Assembly: GCA_043804035.1 (NCBI GenBank)
Contig: JAZDJJ010000106.1
Span: 1 to 12,517 of the forward strand
Direction of reading: 5' to 3'
DNA: 12,517 nucleotides
Origin: JAZDJJ01 sp043804035
GTDB lineage: Bacteria > Bacteroidota > Bacteroidia > Palsa-948
In this document: positions 1 through 6,353 of the stretch, piece by piece
Layout of the letters: each line of letters starts with the position of its first letter
Numbering within the stretch: position 1 is the stretch's first letter
The notes under the pieces: model-generated
Told to the model about the DNA's origin: nothing
Seen by the model: only the letters and a program-made list of their open reading frames with translations
Database searches by the model: none
Program-made: the position numbers and the translations under genes

Positions 1-1477
1 AACAAAATAAACTCCTTGTGGGATTTCCAAATCTATATTTACGTTTGAAGTATTACTATGTGCTTTTTTGTAAATTATTTGTCCTTGCAAATTACAAACA
101 GTAATTTCAATATTTGCGACATTATTAGGTGTACTTACAGTAAATAAGCTATTTGTTGGGTTAGGATAAACAATAAAAGATTCATTATCAAAATTTGATT
201 CGTTTATGTTTACTCCCAAATCGGTTTTTGAAAAGTAAACATTGTTAATGCCCGCCCCTTCACGAGAATCTATCCACAATGCAAAAACTTCCTCGTCAGA
301 GTTTGAAACAATATTGATATCACTGTGACCTGCATTAAAAGTGTAACATAAAGCTACAGGTGTTGAGAAGTTATTTCCGCCATCGGTAGATTCATAAAGC
401 CAAACACCCAAATAAGGTGCAATATGAGCACAAATAGCAACGCTTAATTTCCCGCTTGGAGACACAGCAATATCATGAAATTTACAAGTTCCAGTGTAAC
501 CAGCCAAAAAAGATTCCGTGGCGAAAGTACTTCCTCCATCGATTGATTTAGCCATATAAACTCTTTTGTTTGTCCAATCGCTTCCCAATCTTTCATCGGT
601 AAAACTCACATAAACATTATTGCCTTCTACTGCAATTGACGGCATAAATTGAACAGAATCTGCTCCTGGCTGACTTACATCATTAACCATTACATTGGCG
701 CTAAAACTTTGTCCACTGTCGGTTGATTTGGCAAAGAAAATATCTCCATTACCATTTGCACGTCTTCCATCAGTCCATGCAAGGTAAATATTTCCGGAAG
801 CATCAATAGTAAGCGATGATGTTTTATCAATTTCAACATATCCGGTACAAGGTGCATCATTTATTTGAATAGGACTTTCAAAAGAAAGTCCGTTATTTAT
901 TGAACGAACAAAATAGTAATCTAAACAAGGGTAGTTTGCCATATTTGTATATAAAATATAAACATTGTCATCATATGCCCCTATACAGGAGTATAGACAC
1001 GAATTTGAAGTTGTAATCTGTGTGGGAGTTTGGAATGTGCTACCACCATTAATAGATTTTGTAAACCATATATTCCAGTTTTTTTCATTATTCGAAACGG
1101 CAGTCCATGTAATATAAATATTGCCATTTTGAGCAACCGCTATTGAAGGAAATATATGGGCGATTGAATCTGGTCCTTGATAAACAATTAAATCTGTTGA
1201 AAAAGATAAACCATTATTAATTGATTTTGCAAAATAAATATTGGTTGTAGAATCTGTTGGCTCGCCACTCCATACTGCATATACCGTATCATTCAGTACA
1301 GCAATTGATTTACCCGTTCCATCTAGTGATACCCCATCAAAATAATCTGTCATATTTACACGAACATTGGGTAAAACAGTTTGTGCATAAATATTTGGCG
1401 TTATCACCAAAAACATAGCGCTGCAAATAATTAACATTACAGCGTTTTTCTTGAAATTTGTTTTTTTTTGTTTTCAT
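1..1477 (-). CDS. Secreted Asp-box (sialidase-like propeller) protein with T9SS sorting domain; C-terminus off the window, start frameshifted
   Basis: An open minus-strand frame runs from about 1466 to the window edge without a stop. It opens with a hydrophobic signal sequence (…AVMLIICSAMFLVITPNIYAQT). Six Asp-box motifs follow, S-x-(D/N)-x-G-x-(S/T/N)-F: SINNGLSF, SINGGSTF, SINNGLSF, STDSGQSF, SIDGGSTF and STDGGNNF, at about residues 84, 140, 192, 250, 310 and 362. The 52-60 residue spacing fits one per blade of a six-bladed propeller. The end (SFIVYPNPTNSLF…NLQGQIIY…IPQGVYFV) is a T9SS type-A C-terminal sorting domain, cut by the edge. The likely start, ATG at 1475-1477 (M-K-T-K-K), is out of frame because of an A9 run (1461-1469 read as T). 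With 8 A it would join the signal peptide directly. The only in-frame ATG, at 1435-1437, gives a signal peptide without a basic N-region. Catalytic sialidase residues were not identified, so the substrate is unknown; export to the cell surface or medium by T9SS is inferred. Confidence 0.8.
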
Positions 1478-1504
1478 AGTTTTATGTTTTAGTTTTTAAT
1501 ATTT

Positions 1505-1635
1505 GCTTAACGTTTTGCGGGTTTAAGAAGTGGCGGATTAAATGCTCGTCACTGTCCTCCGCTACAAATGTAAATTAAATGCACGAAACTTTATACTTGC
1601 TCGTCAACCGCCATTTCTTAAACCCGCTGTTAGCG
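1505..1635 (-). other. attC-like integron recombination site (imperfect palindrome)
   Basis: Two 20-nt arms, 1517-1536 and 1608-1627, are inverted complements at 19 of 20 positions (core GCGGGTTTAAGAA / TTCTTAAACCCGC). A 71-nt loop separates them. Read on the minus strand, the outer ends are CGCTAAC (1635-1629) and GTTAAGC (1511-1505). The latter fits the GTTRRRY core where integron integrases cut; the former keeps only the CTAAC part of RYYYAAC. The 131-bp size, long stem with variable loop, and position just downstream of a short gene all fit an attC site. The spacers between core and stem are unequal (5 nt and 1 nt), which is atypical, and no integrase gene is present. The loop carries TACATTTG on the minus strand (1572-1565), matching the Bacteroidota -7 element TAnnTTTG and pointing toward the gene at 1477. 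A plain terminator hairpin is the main alternative. Confidence 0.55.
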
Positions 1636-1641
1636 GTGGTG

Positions 1642-1800
1642 CTACTTTAACCATTGTTTAGGCAGTCCCACTCTTCGTAACATTTCATTTGCTTTTTCCA
1701 ATTTGTCAGGAAATAGTATTACATCCTTGTATCTGTTCAAGGATTTGTCAATCCGTACAATTGGGATTTTCCTTTTCTTTATTTCATTGATTATTTTCAC
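1642..1800 (-). CDS. Small hypothetical protein (52 aa), second gene of the putative cassette
   Basis: This frame starts at GTG (1800-1798) and stops at TAG (1644-1642). It encodes a basic soluble peptide beginning M-K-I-I-N-E-I-K-K-R-K and ending GLPKQWLK. A central part, IPIVRIDKSLNRYKDVILFP, looks like real protein sequence, with alternating hydrophobic strands and a conserved-looking RIDKSLN. The frame is the same as that of the DUF6934-type gene, whose TAA (1836-1834) lies 33 nt upstream, and it is open from that stop, with no ATG available. The alternatives are therefore a GTG start, stop read-through, or decay of a longer C-terminal region. Its end lies 7 nt before the attC-like site, so it fits entirely inside the cassette. 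No family is recognised and no function is proposed. Confidence 0.45.
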   Translation of the reverse strand: MKIINEIKKRKIPIVRIDKSLNRYKDVILFPDKLEKANEMLRRVGLPKQWLK

Positions 1801-1833
1801 GGCACAAAGATAAGCATTTTTCTCATTTGCAAA

Positions 1834-2355
1834 TTATTTTTTTATTTTTTTTCGTTTTATAAGAAAGCCGTCATAGTCAACATTTTTTTTGAATGTATCC
1901 CAATCATCATTTCTTTCTCCCAAAATTTCAAAGTCCTTCGTTACTTCCGATAAATATTTCGCAATTCCCATTCTGTAAAGTCGTGTCCTCGCTTTTGTAC
2001 TGCCCGTTGCATATATCCAAGTATTTTGATGTTTGTCTGTAAAAGCGTATATTGTTGCTACAACTGTCGCCAGCACTTTCTCACTGTCCCCATTGTTTGA
2101 AATTATCAAATCGTCTATTTCACCGGTCATAAAGTCTTTGTCACCAAAAGCAAGAATATGAAGTTCTTTTAAGTTTGTCGGTGTAAATTGAACGAGTTTA
2201 TGAATTAGACCTTTTGGTCCCACACTGATAAAGTCAAAAGTCGTTAAGTCGTCATCACTCGCTAATGGATATTTCGGTAATTTCATTTTTCTATCGTTGA
2301 AATTATCGTCGAAGGTAATTTTTTTCTGTCCGCTTGAAAATTGTGCTGTCGTCAT
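1834..2355 (-). CDS. DUF6934-type protein of unknown function (173 aa)
   Basis: This is a complete frame from ATG at 2355 to TAA at 1834. The sequence matches my memory of the DUF6934 family, common in Bacteroidota: FDFISVGPKGLIHK (about residues 40-53), FGDKDFMTGEIDDLIISNNG (about 70-89), KVLATVVATIYAFTD, then GSTKARTRLYRMGI (about 118-131). The family has no established activity. No signal peptide or membrane helix is seen, so it should be cytoplasmic. The ATG lies only 8 nt from a GTTAG-type core sequence, so there is no room for a promoter inside the putative cassette; expression would depend on upstream DNA or on the AT-rich stretch at 2371-2540. A run of lysine codons in A-rich DNA forms the C-terminus (IKRKKIKK). 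Family assignment is from pattern recognition, not a search. Confidence 0.75.
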   Translation of the reverse strand: MTTAQFSSGQKKITFDDNFNDRKMKLPKYPLASDDDLTTFDFISVGPKGLIHKLVQFTPTNLKELHILAFGDKDFMTGEIDDLIISNNGDSEKVLATVVATIYAFTDKHQNTWIYATGSTKARTRLYRMGIAKYLSEVTKDFEILGERNDDWDTFKKNVDYDGFLIKRKKIKK

Positions 2356-2540
2356 AGCATTCTGACTAACGGCACACCCACCTAAAAATAAAATATGTCA
2401 GATAAAAAATAATATTTTTGCAACATAAAATAATTTTATCTCATAAAAAAATTGCTTACAAATAAGTAATTAACGACAATCTCTGTGGTGAGTAGTAACA
2501 TAATAAAAACATTAGTTTTCAAATCTCAATTTTGAATTTT

Positions 2541-4415
2541 ATGGCAATTAATCATAAATACACCGAAGACAGCGTTAAGTCGCTGGACTGGAAAGAACAC
2601 ATCCGTTCTCGTCCGGGAATGTATATAGGAAAACTTGGCGACGGCTCATCACATGACGATGGAATTTATATTCTGCTCAAAGAAACAATGGATAATTCCG
2701 TAGATGAATTTACGATGGGCTATGGAAAAAAGATTGATGTCAGCATAAAAAATAGAATAGTTACTGTACGCGATTACGGACGTGGAATTCCACTTGGAAA
2801 AGTAATGGACTGCGTAGCAAAAATAAATACAGGAGCAAAATATGATACCGAAGCGTTCAAGAAGTCGGTGGGGCTTAATGGTGTGGGGACAAAAGCGGTA
2901 AATGCTCTGTCGTCTTATTTTAAGATTCAATCTATGCGTGAGGGAAAAATGAAGATGATTGAATTTACTCGTGGTGAAGTAAATAAGGATGCAAAGATTG
3001 TTTCAAGTGATGATTACGAAGGAACGAATACCATCTTTATGCCAGATGAAAAAATGTTTTCCAATTTTAAATTTCTCAACGAGCATGTGGAAAAGATGTT
3101 GTGGAACTATGCGTATCTGAACCCTGGACTTATCATTAATTACAACGGACAAAAAATAGTTTCCGAAAACGGATTATCCGATTTGCTTGCGAAAGAAATC
3201 AATGGCAAAATAATCTATCCAATCATTCATCTGAAGAATCACGATATAGAAGTTGCAATGACGCATTATGATAATAGATATGGTGAAGAATATTATTCTT
3301 TTGTAAACGGTGCGCACACTACTCAGGGAGGAATACATCTTACTGCTTTCCGTGAAGCGATAGTGAAAACCATCCGTGAATTCTACAAGAAAGAATTTGA
3401 TGTGGTAGATATACGCAATTCAATCATCGCAGCGATAAGTATTAAAGTACAGGAACCTGTGTTTGAGTCGCAGACAAAAACAAAACTTGGCTCACAGGAT
3501 ATGGGGAACAAAGGACCAAGCGTAAAAACATTTGTGAGTGATTTTCTGAAAAAGGAATTGGATAATTATCTGCACATAAATGTAGAAATGGCAGAACTTC
3601 TTCTTCAAAAAATAATTACATCAGAAAAGGAACGAAAAGAAATGTCAGGCATCCAGAAGATAGCGAAAGAACGTGCCCGCAAAGCTGCATTGCATAATCG
3701 CAAACTTCGCGACTGCCGAATCCATTTATTAGACAGCGATAATGAAAGAAGATTAGACACCACTATTTTTATCTGCGAGGGCGATTCGGCAAGTGGTTCA
3801 ATTACTAAAGTGCGGGATGTGAATATACAAGCGGTGTTCAACTTGAAAGGGAAACCGCTCAACTCTTACGGATTGATGAAAAAAATTGTTTATGAAAACG
3901 AGGAATTTAATTTACTCCAGAACGCTCTGAACATTGACGATGGTTTAGAAAATCTTCGCTATAATCAAGTGGTACTTGCCACCGATGCCGATGTTGATGG
4001 AATGCACATACGTCTTTTGATTATCACATTCTTTTTACAATTTTTTCCTGACCTTGTGAAGAATAATCATCTGTACATTCTGCAAACGCCATTGTTCCGA
4101 GTGAGAAATAAAAAAGAAACGATTTATTGTTATAGTGAGAATGAAAAAAAGAATGCTATTGAAAAGCTAGGAGGACATAAGTCCATTGCCGGACTTGAAA
4201 TCACACGATTCAAAGGTCTTGGAGAAATTTCTCCTAATGAGTTTAAAAACTTTATTGGAAAAGATATGCGACTTGAACCCGTGCTAATTGACAACAATAC
4301 ACAAATTGAAAAATTACTTTCATATTATATGGGAAAGAACACACAGGAAAGACAGGATTTTATTATTGATAATTTGAGAGTGGAAAAAAATTTAGTGAAT
4401 GAGTTGATTGCGTGA
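2541..4415 (+). CDS. parE: DNA topoisomerase IV subunit B (ATPase/TOPRIM subunit)
   Basis: The 624-residue protein is the ATPase subunit of topoisomerase IV, which with ParC decatenates and relaxes DNA. The GHKL ATPase site shows KETMDNSVDE (about residues 47-56, with the ATP/Mg-binding Asn52), DYGRGIP (78-84) and the lid GLNGVGTKAVNALS (111-124). The transducer has QTKTKLGSQ (311-319). The TOPRIM domain has EGDSASGS with catalytic Glu413 and DADVDG (482-487). TRFKGLGEI (555-563) closes the core. The N-terminal pattern DWKEHIRSRPGMYIGKLGDG, and the lack of GyrB-type HHLVYEVVDN, point to ParE rather than GyrB. The start is the ATG at 2541 (MAINHKYTED); an in-frame TTG at 2532 would add three residues and is less likely. 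A possible -7 element TATTTTTG lies at 2413-2420 but has no clear -33 partner. parC, often the next gene in Bacteroidota, is not downstream here. Confidence 0.95.
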   Translation: MAINHKYTEDSVKSLDWKEHIRSRPGMYIGKLGDGSSHDDGIYILLKETMDNSVDEFTMGYGKKIDVSIKNRIVTVRDYGRGIPLGKVMDCVAKINTGAKYDTEAFKKSVGLNGVGTKAVNALSSYFKIQSMREGKMKMIEFTRGEVNKDAKIVSSDDYEGTNTIFMPDEKMFSNFKFLNEHVEKMLWNYAYLNPGLIINYNGQKIVSENGLSDLLAKEINGKIIYPIIHLKNHDIEVAMTHYDNRYGEEYYSFVNGAHTTQGGIHLTAFREAIVKTIREFYKKEFDVVDIRNSIIAAISIKVQEPVFESQTKTKLGSQDMGNKGPSVKTFVSDFLKKELDNYLHINVEMAELLLQKIITSEKERKEMSGIQKIAKERARKAALHNRKLRDCRIHLLDSDNERRLDTTIFICEGDSASGSITKVRDVNIQAVFNLKGKPLNSYGLMKKIVYENEEFNLLQNALNIDDGLENLRYNQVVLATDADVDGMHIRLLIITFFLQFFPDLVKNNHLYILQTPLFRVRNKKETIYCYSENEKKNAIEKLGGHKSIAGLEITRFKGLGEISPNEFKNFIGKDMRLEPVLIDNNTQIEKLLSYYMGKNTQERQDFIIDNLRVEKNLVNELIA

Positions 4416-4423
4416 AATAAAAA

Positions 4424-4523
4424 TAGGACTTACGCAAATCCATATCGTCATTGCGACTGCGAGGCACGAAGCAGGAAGCAATCTTCATTTCTCCTACGCA
4501 ATGACATCAGTGCGTAAGTCCTA
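4424..4523. repeat. 100-bp palindromic MITE-like intergenic element
   Basis: Perfect 13-bp terminal inverted repeats, TAGGACTTACGCA (4424-4436) and TGCGTAAGTCCTA (4511-4523), bound exactly 100 bp. Inside is a second perfect 9-bp pair, GTCATTGCG (4447-4455) and CGCAATGAC (4497-4505), so the transcript could fold into a long interrupted hairpin. The inner text GTCATTGCGA…GAGGCACGAAGCA…AAGCAATC resembles dispersed intergenic repeats seen in many bacterial genomes. No transposase is encoded, so this would be a non-autonomous element. It starts 8 nt after the parE stop and could also end or attenuate parE transcription. No clear target-site duplication was found at its ends. Confidence 0.7.
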
Positions 4524-4625
4524 AATAAAAAGATTGATAAAGTAAAATGGAATTAAAAAGATTTTGTACTAAATAAAAAATAAAATGAAAGAGCATAACA
4601 TAGTTGAAGAGCCATCAATTGAAAA

Positions 4626-5510
4626 ATGGGAGGGAAATGGACAGAGCAAAAATTAGATGCTTTCATTGCCTATGTCAAAGCATATCTCACCATTATGAAA
4701 AAAAATCCCTACTGGAAAACGATTTACTTTGATGGCTTTGCTGGTATGGGAAGGCGAATTATTGAAAAAGAAAAAAACAACTTTTTTATCTTTCTTGAAG
4801 ATGATTTTCAATCACTCATTGAAGATATTCGCTTATATGAGGGTTCCGTTAAAAGAGTGTTGTCACTTCCAGAATTATATCGTTTCAACTATTACTATTT
4901 TATTGATTCAAAATCCGAAAATGTGGCTAAACTTAAAGAGTTGGCAAAAGAATATCAAAACAAAATTATTCCAGGAAAAATTGAAATCCGTCAGGAAGAT
5001 TGCAATAAAGAATTACTAAAACTTGCAGCAGCATTAAAAAATAAAAATGAAAAATTAGCATCTCTAATTTTTATTGATCCATTTGGTATGCAGGTGAATT
5101 GGGAAAGCATAGCGTCACTCAAAAAAACAAGATCGGATATATGGATTCTTATTCCTTCAGGTGTTATTATTAACCGCTTATTGCTAAAAACAGGGCAAAT
5201 AAAGTACAAAGAAAAACTAGAAAAATTTTTCGGACTACCAATAAATGAAATTCGTCAATTTTTCTATTCAGAGAAAAAAACTGATGGTTTGTTTGGTGTA
5301 ATAAATACCACTAAAAAAAAGAATAATCCCATTGAAAAGATTGTCCAGTTATATGTTCTTCAATTAAAAACAGTGTGGAAAAATGTAACGGAAAAACCAT
5401 TGATTTTGAAAAACTCAAAAAATGTTTCTATATATCATTTATTGTTTGCAAGCAACAATGCAAATGCAAAGAAAATCGCATCCCAAATTATTGGAAAAAA
5501 ACAAAAATAA
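4626..5510 (+). CDS. tcmP: Three-Cys-motif partner protein TcmP (294 aa as read; probable start at 4585 with a 1-base deletion)
   Basis: TcmP proteins are known as genetic partners of DUF5131 'three-Cys-motif' proteins, and that partner follows here after 1 nt. Visible marks are the N-terminal GGKWTEQKLDAF…YVKAYLTIM, a Rossmann glycine loop YFDGFAGMG (residues 34-42) like motif I of SAM-dependent methyltransferases, YYFIDS (90-95), and FIDPFGMQ (149-156), which takes the place of a DPPY-type motif. This supports a methyltransferase-like fold; target and activity are unknown. The ATG at 4626 lies immediately before GGKW. Upstream, ATG at 4585 starts a frame reading MKEHNIVEEPSIEKW, which would continue naturally as W-G-G-K-W if one G were added at 4628-4630. 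The gene as written may therefore lack its first 14-15 residues through a one-base deletion or sequencing error. No transmembrane segments are seen. A first gene of a two-gene operon is likely. Confidence 0.8.
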   Translation: MGGKWTEQKLDAFIAYVKAYLTIMKKNPYWKTIYFDGFAGMGRRIIEKEKNNFFIFLEDDFQSLIEDIRLYEGSVKRVLSLPELYRFNYYYFIDSKSENVAKLKELAKEYQNKIIPGKIEIRQEDCNKELLKLAAALKNKNEKLASLIFIDPFGMQVNWESIASLKKTRSDIWILIPSGVIINRLLLKTGQIKYKEKLEKFFGLPINEIRQFFYSEKKTDGLFGVINTTKKKNNPIEKIVQLYVLQLKTVWKNVTEKPLILKNSKNVSIYHLLFASNNANAKKIASQIIGKKQK

Positions 5511-5511
5511 T

Positions 5512-6303
5512 ATGGCTCAATCATCAATAGAATGGACTGAAATGACTTGGAACCCGACAACGGGTTGTAATAAAATTTCAGCAGGTTGCAAATTTTGTTA
5601 TGCAGAAGTAATGTCCTTTCGTTTATCAGCAATGGGACAGGAAAAATATAAAAACGGATTTTCTCTTACTCTGCACCCTGATACACTTGATATTCCATAT
5701 AAATGGAAAAAAACCAAAACGGTTTTTGTTAATTCAATGAGCGATTTATTTCACAAAGATATTCCTTTGATATTTCTAAGAAAAGTTTTTAAAGTAATGA
5801 ACGAAACACCAAAACATACTTATCAAATCCTTACTAAAAGGGCAGATGTTTTGGCAAAATATGACGCTATGGGAATTTTGAACTGGACACCGAATATTTG
5901 GATGGGCGTTTCTGTTGAAGATGAAAGAGCGATTGAAAGAATTGACTATTTAAGAAATATTGGAGCATACATAAAATTCCTTTCTTTTGAACCCTTAATA
6001 AGTCCTTTACCAAATCTTGATTTAACAAACATTCATTGGGTAATCGTAGGTGGTGAATCTGGATACCAAGCGAGACAAATGAAAAAAGAATGGGTTTTAG
6101 ATATTCAAAAACAATGTAATGAAAAGCAAGTTGCTTTCTTTTTTAAGCAATGGGGAAAATCTGAATATAACCCTAAGCCTAATGACCCAACAATTAATGT
6201 AAACCACCCAATACATGCAAAAGGTGGGTGCAGTTTAAATGGAAAAATATATAGAAGAATGCCTGACAGAACAAGAACAAAAAGGGAATTAATGTTTGTT
6301 TAA
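5512..6303 (+). CDS. DUF5131 family protein (phage Gp37/Gp68-like, three-Cys motif), 263 aa
   Basis: The start is ATG at 5512 (MAQSSIEWTEMTWNP), giving TAA-T-ATG spacing from tcmP and so likely translational coupling; the frame is open further upstream, but that part only overlaps tcmP. The diagnostic N-terminal signature SIEWTEMTWNPTTGC…GCKFCYAE has Cys19, Cys26 and Cys29 (C-x6-C-x2-C-Y). This resembles, but does not equal, the C-x3-C-x2-C cluster of radical SAM enzymes. Further family marks are VFVNSMSDLFH (71-81), YQILTKRA (104-111), PNIWMGVSVED (127-137), FLSFEPL (157-163), WVIVGGESG (176-184) and FFFKQWG (209-215). Length matches the family's usual size (about 230-300 aa). The family is widespread in bacteria and phages; an iron-sulfur or metal-binding role in modifying nucleic acid together with TcmP is inference only. 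The pair has the look of a mobile accessory module. Confidence 0.88.
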   Translation: MAQSSIEWTEMTWNPTTGCNKISAGCKFCYAEVMSFRLSAMGQEKYKNGFSLTLHPDTLDIPYKWKKTKTVFVNSMSDLFHKDIPLIFLRKVFKVMNETPKHTYQILTKRADVLAKYDAMGILNWTPNIWMGVSVEDERAIERIDYLRNIGAYIKFLSFEPLISPLPNLDLTNIHWVIVGGESGYQARQMKKEWVLDIQKQCNEKQVAFFFKQWGKSEYNPKPNDPTINVNHPIHAKGGCSLNGKIYRRMPDRTRTKRELMFV

Positions 6304-6314
6304 TGAACTACCCA

Positions 6315-6329
6315 AGATACGAGGTATCT
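6315..6329. terminator. Small hairpin between convergent genes
   Basis: AGATAC-GAG-GTATCT is a perfect 6-bp stem with a 3-nt loop, in the 50-bp gap between the convergent ends of the DUF5131 gene and purD. It is AT-rich and lacks a U-tract on either strand directly after the stem, so intrinsic terminator activity is doubtful. Its position between converging transcripts is the main support. Confidence 0.25.
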
Positions 6330-6353
6330 AAATACAAATACACAAAAAAAAAT

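Larger units (their letters stand above)
1511..2369 (-). mobile_element. Putative lone integron gene cassette carrying a DUF6934-type gene and a small ORF
   Basis: The minus strand reads GTTAGTC (2370-2364), then after 8 nt the ATG of the DUF6934-type gene, then a small ORF, then the attC-like palindrome ending in GTTAAGC (1511-1505). Cutting after the G of both GTT cores would release an 859-bp unit with almost no 5' leader, which is how integron cassettes are built. GTTAGTC departs from strict GTTRRRY at one position. No second attC and no integrase lie in the window, so this is either a single dispersed cassette or one end of an integrase-less cluster. The unit lies between two unrelated genes on opposite strands, which suits insertion. 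The boundaries are inferred from motif and layout, not from comparison with an empty site. Confidence 0.45.

Noticed and set aside
1337..1477. A separate 46-aa gene starting at ATG 1477
   Set aside because: Its frame encodes no protein-like sequence after the first few residues; it is the start of the Asp-box gene thrown out of frame by the A9 run.
2371..2540. A second attC-like site on the upstream side of the DUF6934-type gene
   Set aside because: Only GTTAGTC and a short GGTGGGTGTGCC flank are present on the minus strand; no matching arm was found within 150 bp, so only a boundary core is claimed.
2532..2540. Earlier parE start at TTG 2532
   Set aside because: The ATG at 2541 gives the usual MA… start, and the TTG adds only three residues with no ribosome binding site.
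4447..4505. CRISPR repeat or tRNA-like structure in the palindromic element
   Set aside because: There is no repeated spacer pattern and no cloverleaf or anticodon arm, only two nested inverted repeats.
5512..6303. Calling the DUF5131 protein a true radical SAM enzyme
   Set aside because: Its cysteine spacing is C-x6-C-x2-C, not the standard C-x3-C-x2-C, so only a resemblance can be claimed.
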